NCBI GenBank assembly: GCA_018699935.1
Contig: JABISF010000037.1
Location: 1 to 64,000, forward strand
DNA: 64,000 bases
Origin: Flavobacteriaceae bacterium
Lineage (GTDB): Bacteria; Bacteroidota; Bacteroidia; Flavobacteriales; Flavobacteriaceae
Direction of reading: 5' to 3'
The notes beneath the pieces were generated by a model. The model was not told the DNA's origin. It made no database searches and saw nothing but the letters and a program-made list of their open reading frames with translations. Every line of letters starts with the position of its first letter. Position 1 is the stretch's first letter. Below are positions 53,990 to 62,805 of this stretch, one piece after another. A program made the position numbers and the translations under genes.

Positions 53990-54924
53990 TCCTCAATTTC
54001 TTGTAAATAGCGTTCTGCATCAAGGGCGGCCATACAGCCGGTTCCAGCAGCTGTAACCGCCTGACGGTATTCTTTATCTTGAACATCTCCCGAAGCAAAA
54101 ACCCCGGGTAAATTGGTCGCCGTAGATTTTCCTTTGGTGATTAAATATCCGGCATCATCCATATCTAATTGTCCTTTGAAAATTTCCGTATTGGGTTGGT
54201 GTCCAATGGCAATAAAAAGTCCGGTAATGGAAATTTCCTCAAGGGCTCCGGTTTGATTATTTCGCATCCGCAGTCCTTCCACCACTTGATCTCCCAAAAC
54301 CTCGTCAATTTCGGTATTGTAGCGTAAGTCAATATTTGAAGTATTATTCACCCGATGCTGCATGGCTTTGGAGGCCCGCATTTGATCTTTGCGCACCAAC
54401 ATGGTGACTTTGGAACATATTTTCGCCAAATAGGTTGCTTCTTCGGCAGCAGTATCTCCACCCCCAACGATGGCCACCTCTTGTCCTTTATAGAAAAAAC
54501 CATCGCATACAGCACATGCAGAAACGCCTCCGCCGCGCAAGCGTTGTTCACTGGGCAAACCTAAATACCGAGCAGTTGCTCCCGTACTAATAATCACAGT
54601 TTCGGCTTCCAAGGCTGCTCCACCTTCCACAAATGCTTTGTGAATACCGCCCTTTTCGGTGGCAAATTTAACTTTATTGATCATTCCAATTCGGACTTGT
54701 GTTCCAAAGCGTTCGGCTTGTTGTTGTAATTGGACCATCATGGTGGGACCGTCGATACCTTCGGGATAGCCTGGAAAATTATCTACTTCGGTCGTGGTGG
54801 TCAGCTGTCCTCCGGGTTCCATACCGGTATAAAGGACCGGTTTTAGATCCGCTCTTGCGGCATAAATTGCTGCGGTATAGCCGGCTGGGCCGCTTCCAAT
54901 AATCAATGTTTTAATCCGTTCCAT
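53986..54924 (-). CDS. trxB: Thioredoxin-disulfide reductase
   Basis: NADPH-dependent flavoenzyme that reduces thioredoxin. The 312-residue protein has FAD motif IIGSGPAGYTAAIYAARA, the redox pair CAVC at 137-140 followed by DGFFYKG, the NADPH motif VGGGDTAAEEATYLA and the C-terminal GVFASGDVQDKEYRQAVTAAGTGCMAA. A one-mismatch -7 element (TATTTTTA, minus 54949-54942) ends 18 nt before the ATG. Confidence 0.97.
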   Translation of the reverse strand: MERIKTLIIGSGPAGYTAAIYAARADLKPVLYTGMEPGGQLTTTTEVDNFPGYPEGIDGPTMMVQLQQQAERFGTQVRIGMINKVKFATEKGGIHKAFVEGGAALEAETVIISTGATARYLGLPSEQRLRGGGVSACAVCDGFFYKGQEVAIVGGGDTAAEEATYLAKICSKVTMLVRKDQMRASKAMQHRVNNTSNIDLRYNTEIDEVLGDQVVEGLRMRNNQTGALEEISITGLFIAIGHQPNTEIFKGQLDMDDAGYLITKGKSTATNLPGVFASGDVQDKEYRQAVTAAGTGCMAALDAERYLQEIED

Positions 54925-54941
54925 GTGTCCAATAATTTTTT

Positions 54942-54949
54942 TAAAAATA
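54942..54949 (-). promoter_or_regulatory. Candidate -7 element of trxB
   Basis: TATTTTTA on the minus strand differs from TAnnTTTG at the last base only and ends 18 nt before the trxB ATG, matching the spacing at other genes. Confidence 0.45.
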
Positions 54950-55013
54950 GGATTAATATTATATCGTATCTTCGTTTTCTATCAGTTTTATCAATAAACT
55001 TATAAACGTAACT

Positions 55014-55748
55014 ATGGTGTATAGATTTGCGCTCCTATTTCTTTTTTTTACTAACTGTTCAGTTCCCAGCAGCACTCAGGCAGATCGTATTATTCAAAAC
55101 AGCATTCGTTTTTATCAAACGGATCGTTTGCAAAATAATACCGTTCAATTTCAGTTTAGACAACACCACTACCAATTGGATCGAAATTTAAACGGAGTGG
55201 TCATGTATCGTATATTGGAACAAGAAACGGGTCGGCTTGTCGATAAAGTGGAAAATTTCAAAACCTTCTCCCGAACCCTAAACAATGTTCAAGAGGTCGT
55301 ATCAGACAGTATGAGTAGAGTGTATACGAACTCTATTAATTCGGTCTTCTATTTTTTTCAATTACCACTAACCCTTTTAGATCCAGCAGCCATAAAAAGT
55401 TGGGAGGGCTCCGAAATCATTCAAGGAAAACCCTATGATCGGATTAAAGTTGTTTTTAAGGAAGAGGGGGGTGGAGATGACTTTTCTGATGAATATCGCT
55501 ACTGGATCCATCAAAAGCTTTATCGTATGGATTTTTTGGCATACAATTATCAAACGGACGGTGGAGGAACCCGCTTTCGCAAAGCCATTGACCAAAGACG
55601 TGTAGATGGGGTTTTATTTCAAGATTATGAAAACTATAAACCGCAAAAACGTTTTGTGGCTTTAGACAGTTTGCCCTTCCTCTTTGCACAGGGTCAACTG
55701 CTAAAGGTCTCCGAAATTAAGAATGAAAACATTCGTTTTATTCCATAA
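55014..55748 (+). CDS. Exported lipoprotein, probably DUF6503-like
   Basis: The 244-residue protein has a short signal with lipobox FTNCS (Cys15), so it is probably an outer- or inner-membrane lipoprotein. The rest is beta-rich (VQFQFRQHHYQLDRNLNGVVMY, YDRIKVVFKEEGGGDDFSDEY, YRMDFLAYNYQTDGGGTRFR) and resembles the DUF6503/LolA-like proteins of flavobacteria. I place it there with only moderate trust. A TATCTTCG element (54967-54974) lies 40 nt upstream. The gene stands alone between divergent trxB and a hairpin. Confidence 0.75.
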   Translation: MVYRFALLFLFFTNCSVPSSTQADRIIQNSIRFYQTDRLQNNTVQFQFRQHHYQLDRNLNGVVMYRILEQETGRLVDKVENFKTFSRTLNNVQEVVSDSMSRVYTNSINSVFYFFQLPLTLLDPAAIKSWEGSEIIQGKPYDRIKVVFKEEGGGDDFSDEYRYWIHQKLYRMDFLAYNYQTDGGGTRFRKAIDQRRVDGVLFQDYENYKPQKRFVALDSLPFLFAQGQLLKVSEIKNENIRFIP

Positions 55749-55774
55749 AAAAACCCCACTAAATAGAGGGGTTT
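55747..55774 (-). terminator. Terminator for the minus-strand sulP transcript (weak on plus)
   Basis: AAACCCC (55751-55757) pairs with GGGGTTT (55768-55774). On the minus strand the stem is followed by seven T; on the plus strand only three. It overlaps the stop region of the plus-strand lipoprotein gene. Confidence 0.72.
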
Positions 55775-55913
55775 CCATCGTACCGATTTTAAAAATATAA
55801 ATTTTTGAGGAAGTGATCCATGGATCAAGTGCTTGCTCTCAACACAGTTGCTTGAAGTCCCACCACAAGAAGTAGGACCCCAAACAATTTGTTCTAAAAG
55901 CTTTTTAGGGGTG
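55775..55913 (-). ncRNA. Candidate structured RNA downstream of sulP (or its 3' UTR)
   Basis: The gap after sulP holds several hairpins on the minus strand ahead of the terminator. They are GTCCTAC/GTGGGAC (55857-55878, 8-nt loop), CAAC/GTTG (55840-55850) and the perfect palindrome TGATCCATGGATCA (55814-55827). No reading frame of note is present. It may be a sulP-derived 3' UTR RNA or a separate small RNA; no promoter is clear. Confidence 0.3.
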
Positions 55914-55926
55914 TAAAATTAATTTT

Positions 55927-57759
55927 TTACAACGTTCCATTTTGTTGGATCACCCATTGTTGTGCTTCTTTAAAAGTATCGAAAACTTGTTCAGCAGGAA
56001 CAAGGGTGTTGACAATCCCAATACTTTTCATCAAGTACAAGGGTTGTGATTGCACACCCACCACGAGGGTTTTGATGCCTTTTTGACTTAATTCCATAAT
56101 AACATCCTCCAACGCAAACAATCCCGATTGATCGATATACGGTACTTTAGACATTCTCAAAATGGCCACGGAGGCAGAATCCGGAATTTGTTTGGATAGA
56201 CTTAGGAAAGCCGAAGTAAAGCCAAAAAATAAAGGACCATTCAAATGTTTGATAAACACTTTTTCTAAAAAGTCGGATTTCAATCCTTTTTCGTCTTGCC
56301 AAGCTTCTTCTTTCTTGACATTGGAAACCACGGATTGCTCTTTGGAAATGTCTCCCATTTTTTTCATAAAAAACAAGGAGGCCAAAACCAGTCCAATTCC
56401 CACGGCAAATACCAAATTCCAGAAGACGGATAACAAAAGGACCGTAAACATAATCATGACTTCTGTTCTTGGAATTTTGGGTAAGGCGCGTAAACCTTTA
56501 TAATCCATCACTCCAATTCCAACGGTGACCAATATCCCTGCCAATACGGCTGCTGGAATTTGAGAAGCCACAGGACCCAAGCCCAAAAGAATGATCAACA
56601 AGACACAGGAGGAGATGATCCCTGAAAGTTTAGTTTTTCCTCCCGCTTGGATATTCACCACGGTGCGTATGGTAGCTCCGGCACCCGGAAGTCCACCAAA
56701 TAATGCCCCAATACTATTTCCAATTCCTTGACCAATCAGTTCGCGATTGGGTTCGTGTTTGGTTTTAGTTAAATTATCAGCGACTACCGAAGTCAACAAG
56801 GAATCGATACCACCTAGAACAGCGAGTGTGAGTGCGCTTAATACGTAAGGAAGCATTTGTTCCAAGCTAAAAGAGGAGAAAATTCCCAAATTGAGTTGCG
56901 GAAAACCGGAGGGAATGGACTGGATGGGAAGATAATTGACATTCAATAGAAGTGCAGCTCCAGAAACCACCACCAAAGCCACCAATGTACTGGGTATGGC
57001 TGTGGTAATCCGTTTAAATCCATAAATGATAAAAATCGTACTAAACGCCAAGATCATTTCAATCCAATTGATATTAAAAATAGCTCTTGGTAGCGTTCTC
57101 AATGTTCCGATAACACCCGAGGCACTTCCTTTGGCAAGATTTTTAGCTTCCGTATAAATTTGAGCTTCGGTCACATTTTTTGCCCGTCGGATAGTTTCTT
57201 CAAAATCTTCTAAAACCAAAAGCCCTTCTTGGGATTCATCGACAAGAATCTTCTCTAGCAAATGCTCTTCTGCCAAAGGCACAAATTGTGCAACATATTC
57301 TTTGTCATTGGTAACATCATATCCCATTACGGCAAGACATTGCGTGATGAGAATAATCACTCCAATGGCAGTCATAAAACCAGAGATTACAGGGTAGGGG
57401 ATGTATTTTATGGCACTTCCTATACCGAGGAAACCCATGCCAATTTGCAGCAGTCCACTGAGTAGGAAAACCATTAAAATATAAGGCAATGCTAGTCCTA
57501 AATCACCATTATTGGCAGCTACTATACCAGCAATAACCACCATACTGACCGCTGTCATGGGTGCGGTGGGACCCGAAATTTGGGTGGGAGTACCTCCAAA
57601 TAAGGCAGCAAAAAAACTAAGAAAAATGGCGCCATAAAGTCCGGCACTGGGCCCCATGCCCGAACTGACACCAAAAGCGAGTGCTAAAGGAAGTGCCACA
57701 ATTCCTGCGGTTATTCCTCCTAATGCATCTCCTTTGAAATGTTTAAATAAAGATTTCAT
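55927..57759 (-). CDS. SulP-family inorganic anion transporter
   Basis: Probably imports sulfate, bicarbonate or another anion across the inner membrane. The 610-residue protein has the SulP transmembrane domain (about residues 1-465) with GIVALPLALAFGVSSGMGP at the start, FGGTPTQISGPTAPMTAV and LFGGLPGAGATIRTVVNIQAGGKTKLSG. A C-terminal STAS domain follows (about 500-600; SVAILRMSKVPYIDQSGLFALEDVI). An insertion of about 70 residues between membrane segments (around residues 150-215) is longer than in many relatives. The anion cannot be told from sequence; no sulfate-assimilation or carbonic-anhydrase gene is adjacent. Confidence 0.93.
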   Translation of the reverse strand: MKSLFKHFKGDALGGITAGIVALPLALAFGVSSGMGPSAGLYGAIFLSFFAALFGGTPTQISGPTAPMTAVSMVVIAGIVAANNGDLGLALPYILMVFLLSGLLQIGMGFLGIGSAIKYIPYPVISGFMTAIGVIILITQCLAVMGYDVTNDKEYVAQFVPLAEEHLLEKILVDESQEGLLVLEDFEETIRRAKNVTEAQIYTEAKNLAKGSASGVIGTLRTLPRAIFNINWIEMILAFSTIFIIYGFKRITTAIPSTLVALVVVSGAALLLNVNYLPIQSIPSGFPQLNLGIFSSFSLEQMLPYVLSALTLAVLGGIDSLLTSVVADNLTKTKHEPNRELIGQGIGNSIGALFGGLPGAGATIRTVVNIQAGGKTKLSGIISSCVLLIILLGLGPVASQIPAAVLAGILVTVGIGVMDYKGLRALPKIPRTEVMIMFTVLLLSVFWNLVFAVGIGLVLASLFFMKKMGDISKEQSVVSNVKKEEAWQDEKGLKSDFLEKVFIKHLNGPLFFGFTSAFLSLSKQIPDSASVAILRMSKVPYIDQSGLFALEDVIMELSQKGIKTLVVGVQSQPLYLMKSIGIVNTLVPAEQVFDTFKEAQQWVIQQNGTL

Positions 57760-57829
57760 ATATTCAATTTTTGACCCTAAAGGATCGGTTAAAAAATTTT
57801 TTTTAAAAAATTAGACTTTGAAAACGAAT

Positions 57830-58114
57830 CTAAATTTTTGGAGGAGGGTAGTTGAGATCTAAAGGGATAGATTGATAAAGACAGTTGGGGGCAATAATTT
57901 TGGATGTAAAAATGATTTCAGATGTAAAATTTTCAAAAATAATGGAAGAATTAATTTTTTGATTCTTTACGTTTTCTTCCCCTTCAGTGTCTTTTTCTGA
58001 CAGTATAACAAGGGTTTCAATATTTTGATCAAACAGAAATTGTAGCGCAGGAGCAGCCAGCTCTAAAAAGATAAAGCTTAATAAAAATCCCACAATGACA
58101 TTTCTGACGTTCAT
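57830..58114 (-). CDS. Small exported protein with PPPKI C-terminus, unknown function
   Basis: A 94-residue protein with an N-terminal hydrophobic segment (VIVGFLLSFIFLELAAPAL) followed by a polar part with one cysteine (IIAPNCLYQ) and the ending NYPPPKI. Start ATG 58114; a GTG directly before it is also possible. A perfect -7 element (TAGATTTG, minus 58133-58126) lies 12 nt upstream. The layout (short exported protein, cysteine, terminal proline run) recalls HYC_CC_PP proteins, but the other landmarks are missing. Confidence 0.62.
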   Translation of the reverse strand: MNVRNVIVGFLLSFIFLELAAPALQFLFDQNIETLVILSEKDTEGEENVKNQKINSSIIFENFTSEIIFTSKIIAPNCLYQSIPLDLNYPPPKI

Positions 58115-58125
58115 CACATTTTTTG

Positions 58126-58133
58126 CAAATCTA
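58126..58133 (-). promoter_or_regulatory. -7 element of the small PPPKI protein gene
   Basis: TAGATTTG on the minus strand is a perfect TAnnTTTG located 12 nt before the ATG at 58114. Confidence 0.55.
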
Positions 58134-58212
58134 AGAAATCTCCTTCCATATTTTTATTCCTAATTAAAAATATTATTCGGGCATAATTTTTTTTCACCTA
58201 ATTTTAAATTTC

Positions 58213-58220
58213 TAATTTTG
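58213..58220 (+). promoter_or_regulatory. -7 element of the nagB-lmbE fusion gene
   Basis: TAATTTTG is a perfect TAnnTTTG that ends 18 nt before the ATG at 58238. Confidence 0.62.
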
Positions 58221-58237
58221 AAGCTTACACACTACTT

Positions 58238-60166
58238 ATGGAAATCAACGAACAAATTTCTTTGGACTACAAAGCACCGGGTAGTTTCGAGGAAACACGC
58301 TATGAAAAATTACACAATGTAATTTTTGAAAATTCAAATCAAGGGTCAAAGGCAGTAGCACAAAAGATAGCGGATTTGATTCGCGACAAGCAAAGCAAAG
58401 CCGAAGCTTGTGTCTTAGGCTTGGCTACTGGGTCTACTCCTTTAAGCGTTTACCGTGAATTGGTAAAGCTGCATCAAAAGGAAGGCTTGAGTTTTCGCAA
58501 TGTGATCACCTTCAATTTGGACGAGTATTACCCCATTTCCAAAGAGGATTTGCAAAGCTACCACCACTTTATGCACATCAATTTATTTGATCATATTGAT
58601 ATTGACAAACAAAATATAAATATCCCCAGTGGCGAAACGGATCCCGAGCAAGTGCGAAATGAATGTATTGCTTATGAGCAAAAAATAAAGGCTGTGGGAG
58701 GAATAGACTTACAAATCTTGGGTATCGGTCGCACCGGACACATTGGTTTTAATGAGCCGGGTTCGCATCAAAATTCTCAAACCCGAACCATCACCCTCGA
58801 CCATCTCACCCGCTTTGATGCGGCTCATGCTTTTCAAGGGATTGATAATGTGCCACGGAAGGCGATTACCATGGGAATACAAAGTATCCTCAACGCTAAA
58901 AGTATTATTTTGATGGCATGGGGAACCAACAAAGCGGAAATCATCCATAAAGCCATTGAAGGAAAGGTTTCTTCTAAAATTCCCACCACTTATCTCCAAT
59001 ATCACAAAAACACAGTTCTGGTTTTGGACAACGAAGCCGCTGCAGAACTCACTCGAATTAAAACCCCATGGTTGGTGGGAAGTTGCGAATGGTCTTCTGA
59101 AATGCGTTCCAAAGCCATTTCATGGTTGTGTGCAACTACGGGAAAATCTATTTTAAAGCTTACCGACGAAGATTATAATCAAAACGGGATGTCCGATCTT
59201 TTGGCACAGTCGGGGACTGCCTACGATTTGAATATTGAAATGTTTAATAAGTTGCAAAATTCCATCACTGGTTGGCCGGGAGGAAAACCCAATGCCGATG
59301 ATAAAAAACGTCCCGAACGTGCAGACCCACATTCCAAACGCGTGATTATTTTCAGTCCACATCCTGATGATGATGTCATTTCTATGGGCGGAACTTTTGA
59401 TCGTTTGGTATCCCAAGGACACGAAGTACATGTGGCTTATCAAACCTCGGGAAATATTGCTGTTTCTGACGAAGATGCAATCAAATATTTGGAGGTCACG
59501 GCAGATGTTTTCGACGGGGTTTCGAAATCAGAGGTAACTCAGTTGTACAATGATCTAAAAGCAGGGAATGCCCACGGGCCTTCCTCATTGGCCGTACGAC
59601 AGCTCAAGGGAGCTATTCGAAAAAGAGAATCGTTGGCGGCGACCCGTTATATGGGAATACCCGATGAACAGGTTCATTTTTTAAACTTACCTTTTTATGA
59701 AACCGGCTTGATTTCAAAAAATCCAGTCTCTGAAAAAGATTTTGCTTTGACAGAAGCATTAATTCAAAATATTCAACCGCATCAAATCTATGCAGCTGGA
59801 GATTTGGCCGATCCGCACGGAACGCATCGTGTATGTTTGGACATTATTTTTGAGTCTTTAGCGCGTTTGAAAAGCGAATCTTATATGAAGGATTGCTGGG
59901 TGTGGCTCTACCGAGGTGCTTGGCACGAATGGGATATCAGCGAAATTGAAATGGCTGTTCCGATGAGTCCAGATCAAGTTTTACGCAAGCGAAAAGCAAT
60001 TTTTTATCACCAATCTCAAAAAGATGGAGTGATGTTTCAGGGAGGCGATCATCGCGAATTTTGGATTAGAGCAGAAGAACGCAATGCAGCCACTGCCAAA
60101 AAATATCACGCTATGGGACTTGCCGAATACGCTGCAATTGAAGCCTTTAAGCGTTATTTTTTCTAA
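58238..60166 (+). CDS. nagB: Glucosamine-6-phosphate deaminase fused to a PIG-L (LmbE) deacetylase domain
   Basis: The N-terminal half (about residues 30-300) is NagB, which turns glucosamine-6-phosphate into fructose-6-phosphate and ammonia. Visible are GLATGSTPLSVYRELV, FNLDEYYPI with the catalytic Asp, and GIGRTGHIGFNEPGS with catalytic His. The C-terminal half (about 365-640) is a PIG-L/LmbE zinc deacetylase-like domain with FSPHPDDDVISMGG and DPHGTHRVCLDI. The 642-residue double-domain form is known from other Bacteroidota. It could deacetylate an amino-sugar before deamination, but the substrate of the second half is not known. Its stop overlaps the next start (TAATG). Confidence 0.92.
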   Translation: MEINEQISLDYKAPGSFEETRYEKLHNVIFENSNQGSKAVAQKIADLIRDKQSKAEACVLGLATGSTPLSVYRELVKLHQKEGLSFRNVITFNLDEYYPISKEDLQSYHHFMHINLFDHIDIDKQNINIPSGETDPEQVRNECIAYEQKIKAVGGIDLQILGIGRTGHIGFNEPGSHQNSQTRTITLDHLTRFDAAHAFQGIDNVPRKAITMGIQSILNAKSIILMAWGTNKAEIIHKAIEGKVSSKIPTTYLQYHKNTVLVLDNEAAAELTRIKTPWLVGSCEWSSEMRSKAISWLCATTGKSILKLTDEDYNQNGMSDLLAQSGTAYDLNIEMFNKLQNSITGWPGGKPNADDKKRPERADPHSKRVIIFSPHPDDDVISMGGTFDRLVSQGHEVHVAYQTSGNIAVSDEDAIKYLEVTADVFDGVSKSEVTQLYNDLKAGNAHGPSSLAVRQLKGAIRKRESLAATRYMGIPDEQVHFLNLPFYETGLISKNPVSEKDFALTEALIQNIQPHQIYAAGDLADPHGTHRVCLDIIFESLARLKSESYMKDCWVWLYRGAWHEWDISEIEMAVPMSPDQVLRKRKAIFYHQSQKDGVMFQGGDHREFWIRAEERNAATAKKYHAMGLAEYAAIEAFKRYFF

Positions 60167-60642
60167 TGCGTGTCCTTCATTACAAACGGTTGCCATTGAA
60201 AACTTTTTGCTTCTCAGTTTTTTTTCTCCTGTTGACGCTCACTGTTGTGGCGCAAAAAAAGGTGTCCATCGCAGATTCTCTGGCAATTACAAAAGTGCTT
60301 TTTGAGCAACAGGCCGACTGGAATAGGGGAGCCATTGATGCGTTTATGGACGGCTATTTTAAATCAGAGCAATTGGTTTTTTCCGGAGCTTCGGGACCCA
60401 TTTACGGTTGGGAAGCCACACGACAACGGTATCATAATACCTATTCTAATCGGACACTCATGGGAACCCTTGAATTTAAAGTTTTAGACCTTTTGGCATT
60501 GAGTCCAAAAGTGATTCAAATGCAAGGGAGCTATCATTTGACGAGAACCATAGGGGATAGCGCGGGTTATTTTACTTTAATTTGGCTGAAGGTAAAAAAA
60601 CAGTGGCGGATCATTTCTGATCATACTTCTGCCCTACCTTAG
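60166..60642 (+). CDS. Exported NTF2-like (DUF4440/SnoaL-type) protein
   Basis: The 158-residue protein has a signal peptide (FCFSVFFLLLTLTVVAQ) and then one NTF2-like domain. It shows ILFEQQADWNRGAIDAFMDGY-type first helix, GWEATRQRYHNTYSN in the middle and FTLIWLKVKKQWRIISDHTS at the end, typical for DUF4440. Such domains bind small molecules or act in hydrolysis; no catalytic residue is evident. It overlaps the nagB fusion gene by one base and lies 4 nt before the DASS transporter, so the three are probably one transcript. Confidence 0.85.
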   Translation: MRVLHYKRLPLKTFCFSVFFLLLTLTVVAQKKVSIADSLAITKVLFEQQADWNRGAIDAFMDGYFKSEQLVFSGASGPIYGWEATRQRYHNTYSNRTLMGTLEFKVLDLLALSPKVIQMQGSYHLTRTIGDSAGYFTLIWLKVKKQWRIISDHTSALP

Positions 60643-60646
60643 TAGC

Positions 60647-62119
60647 ATGCAAAAAAAAGTTGGTTTATTCCTCGGGCCCTTATTGTTTTTTATCATTAAT
60701 GGACTCACCCCGTTTGAAGGCCTGAGCGTTGCTGGACATGCCGTATTGGCAACCACCGCTTGGGTTGCGATTTGGTGGATTACAGAAGCTCTCCCGATTG
60801 CTGCCACCGCCTTGTTGCCCATCGTTTTATTTCCGCTGTCCGGGGGGTTGGCTTTGGCAACCACTACTGCGGCCTATGGGCATAAATATGTTTTTTTATA
60901 CATGGGGGGATTCATTATCGCCATTGCCATTGAACGCTGGAATTTACATCGTCGCATTGCCATCAACATCATTGCTTTTATAGGATCGGACATTCGAAAA
61001 ATTATTTTAGGGTTTATGGTCGCCACAGCTTTCTTGTCCATGTGGATTTCCAACACCGCCACCTCGGTGATGATGCTTCCCATAGGAATAGCCATTATCA
61101 AACAACTGAAAGATAATCCGGAAACAGCTGCCGATGAAAATCTGATTTTTGGAAAAGCCTTGATGCTCGCCATTGCCTACAGCGCCTCCATTGGTGGGAT
61201 AGCAACGCTGATCGGCACTCCTCCCAACTTGGTTTTGGCAGGGGTCATTTTGGAAACCTATCAATATGAAATATCATTTCTACAATGGTTCCTCTTTGGC
61301 TTTCCTATCGCTCTTTTGCTGCTTTATCTTTGTTGGGTGTATCTCACCCGTTATGCCTTTCGTTTTGAACAAAAAGAATTCCCTGGAGGACGTACAGAAA
61401 TTGCACGTTTAAAAAATGGATTAGGAAAACTCTCCTATGAAGAACGTATGGTGGCGTTGGTGTTTGCGCTCACTGCCTTTTGTTGGATCAGTCGATCCTT
61501 TTTGTTGCAATTGTTCCTTCCCCAATTGGACGACACCATCATTGCAATTGTTTTTTCTTTGGTATTGTTTGTCATTCCCACCAAAGATCGGAAAGGAATG
61601 TTGATGACATGGGAAAGTGCAGTTCAATTACCCTGGGGAATCATCTTGTTGTTTGGAGGAGGAATGGCTTTAGCCAAAGCTTTTGACACCAGTGGATTAG
61701 CCGTTTGGTTGGGACAGCAAATGACCGCTTTTGGAAATTTGCCCCTCTTTGTATTGCTCCTTCTGTTGGTGGCAGCAGTTAATTTTTTAACTGAAATCAC
61801 CTCAAATTTAGCCACCACTGCTATGATGCTTCCCGTACTGGCACCTTTGGCACTCGAAGTGGGCGTGCATCCTTTTGGATTGATGGTGGGTGCTGCAGTT
61901 GCGGCTTCTTGTGCCTATATGCTTCCCGTGGCAACGCCACCCAATGCTGTTGTTTTTGGTTCAGGGTATTTGCGAATTCCGGATATGGTAAGCAAAGGGT
62001 TTGTAATGAATTTAGTTTCGATTTTGATCATCAGCATTTTCATTTATCTGCTCCTTCCTTTGCTTTGGAATATCGATTTAACAGCTTTTCCAAAGGAATT
62101 AATCACCGCCCGAGATTAG
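60647..62119 (+). CDS. DASS/SLC13-family sodium-coupled transporter
   Basis: Imports dicarboxylates, sulfate or similar anions with sodium across the inner membrane. The 490-residue protein has about 12 hydrophobic segments and both family SNT-type motifs: MWISNTATSVMMLP in the first half and TEITSNLATTAMMLPVLAPLA in the second. AYSASIGGIATLIGTPPNLVLAG and the terminal PVATPPNAVVFGSGY also fit. It is the third gene after the nagB fusion and shares its stop with the convergent dipeptidase (TTAG at 62116-62119). Confidence 0.93.
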   Translation: MQKKVGLFLGPLLFFIINGLTPFEGLSVAGHAVLATTAWVAIWWITEALPIAATALLPIVLFPLSGGLALATTTAAYGHKYVFLYMGGFIIAIAIERWNLHRRIAINIIAFIGSDIRKIILGFMVATAFLSMWISNTATSVMMLPIGIAIIKQLKDNPETAADENLIFGKALMLAIAYSASIGGIATLIGTPPNLVLAGVILETYQYEISFLQWFLFGFPIALLLLYLCWVYLTRYAFRFEQKEFPGGRTEIARLKNGLGKLSYEERMVALVFALTAFCWISRSFLLQLFLPQLDDTIIAIVFSLVLFVIPTKDRKGMLMTWESAVQLPWGIILLFGGGMALAKAFDTSGLAVWLGQQMTAFGNLPLFVLLLLLVAAVNFLTEITSNLATTAMMLPVLAPLALEVGVHPFGLMVGAAVAASCAYMLPVATPPNAVVFGSGYLRIPDMVSKGFVMNLVSILIISIFIYLLLPLLWNIDLTAFPKELITARD

Positions 62120-62805
62120 TTGGGAATAAAATCGAAATAGGTGTCCGGATAAGGCTCTTCGATGAGTGTAAAATGCCACCATTCTTTGGAATAGGGTTTA
62201 AAACCGTTGGCTAGCATCAAGTCTCTTAACAACTTTCGATGCGCTTTTTGTTCCACTGTGATTCCTTCAAAGGCGTACCACGAACGCACTCCAAAAAAGT
62301 CCCATTCGCCGCCCATATCTAAAGGAATTCCGTCTTGTGAAACTATGCTAAGATCTACGGTGCTTCCCCGAGAATGCCCGCTTTTGGAAGCAATATATCC
62401 GGCGCGAAAAAGGGTGTCTTTTTTAATGGAAGGATAGTATGTTCTCTTTTTAAGTGTATCGGAGGGAATCCTCGACCAGCGGATAAAATCATTAACGGCG
62501 CGTTGGGGTCGGTAAGCATCGTAAATTTTTAATGCGAGCCCTCTTTTTTCTAGTGCTTTTTGGACTTTGGTTAGGGCTTGCATCAAAGCCGTCGTTCCAT
62601 ATAATTTTTTGGTTTCATAGCCTGTAATGGTGCGACCTGTAAAATTTTCCTCGCTAGCATAACGCAATTCAACCACCAAACCCGGAATGGTTTTTTGTAA
62701 ATCTACAAAGTCTTGGGGGGGATGTAATTGGGGCTCTTGAGCAAAAATTACCAGAGTGGAGCAAAGCCCAATGACTACCGTAAAATTAATACTGAATAAG
62801 CGCAT
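62116..62805 (-). CDS. Exported D-alanyl-D-alanine dipeptidase, VanX/DdpX type (M15D)
   Basis: Zinc dipeptidase that cleaves D-Ala-D-Ala. The 229-residue protein has a signal peptide (FTVVIGLCSTLVIFAQ) and the M15D residues in order: YRPQRA (Arg about 99), SGHSRGSTVDLSIV with zinc ligands His144 and Asp151, and KEWWHF with catalytic Glu208 and ligand His211. In a Gram-negative with no van genes nearby it more likely recycles wall peptides than confers glycopeptide resistance. Its start overlaps the upstream serine hydrolase gene by 20 nt, so both are expressed together. Confidence 0.92.
   Translation of the reverse strand: MRLFSINFTVVIGLCSTLVIFAQEPQLHPPQDFVDLQKTIPGLVVELRYASEENFTGRTITGYETKKLYGTTALMQALTKVQKALEKRGLALKIYDAYRPQRAVNDFIRWSRIPSDTLKKRTYYPSIKKDTLFRAGYIASKSGHSRGSTVDLSIVSQDGIPLDMGGEWDFFGVRSWYAFEGITVEQKAHRKLLRDLMLANGFKPYSKEWWHFTLIEEPYPDTYFDFIPN

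Noticed and set aside
57789-57813. AT-only near-palindrome upstream of sulP
   Set aside because: Alternating A and T runs in an AT-rich gap form such patterns easily; no defined stem with loop and no clear promoter match.
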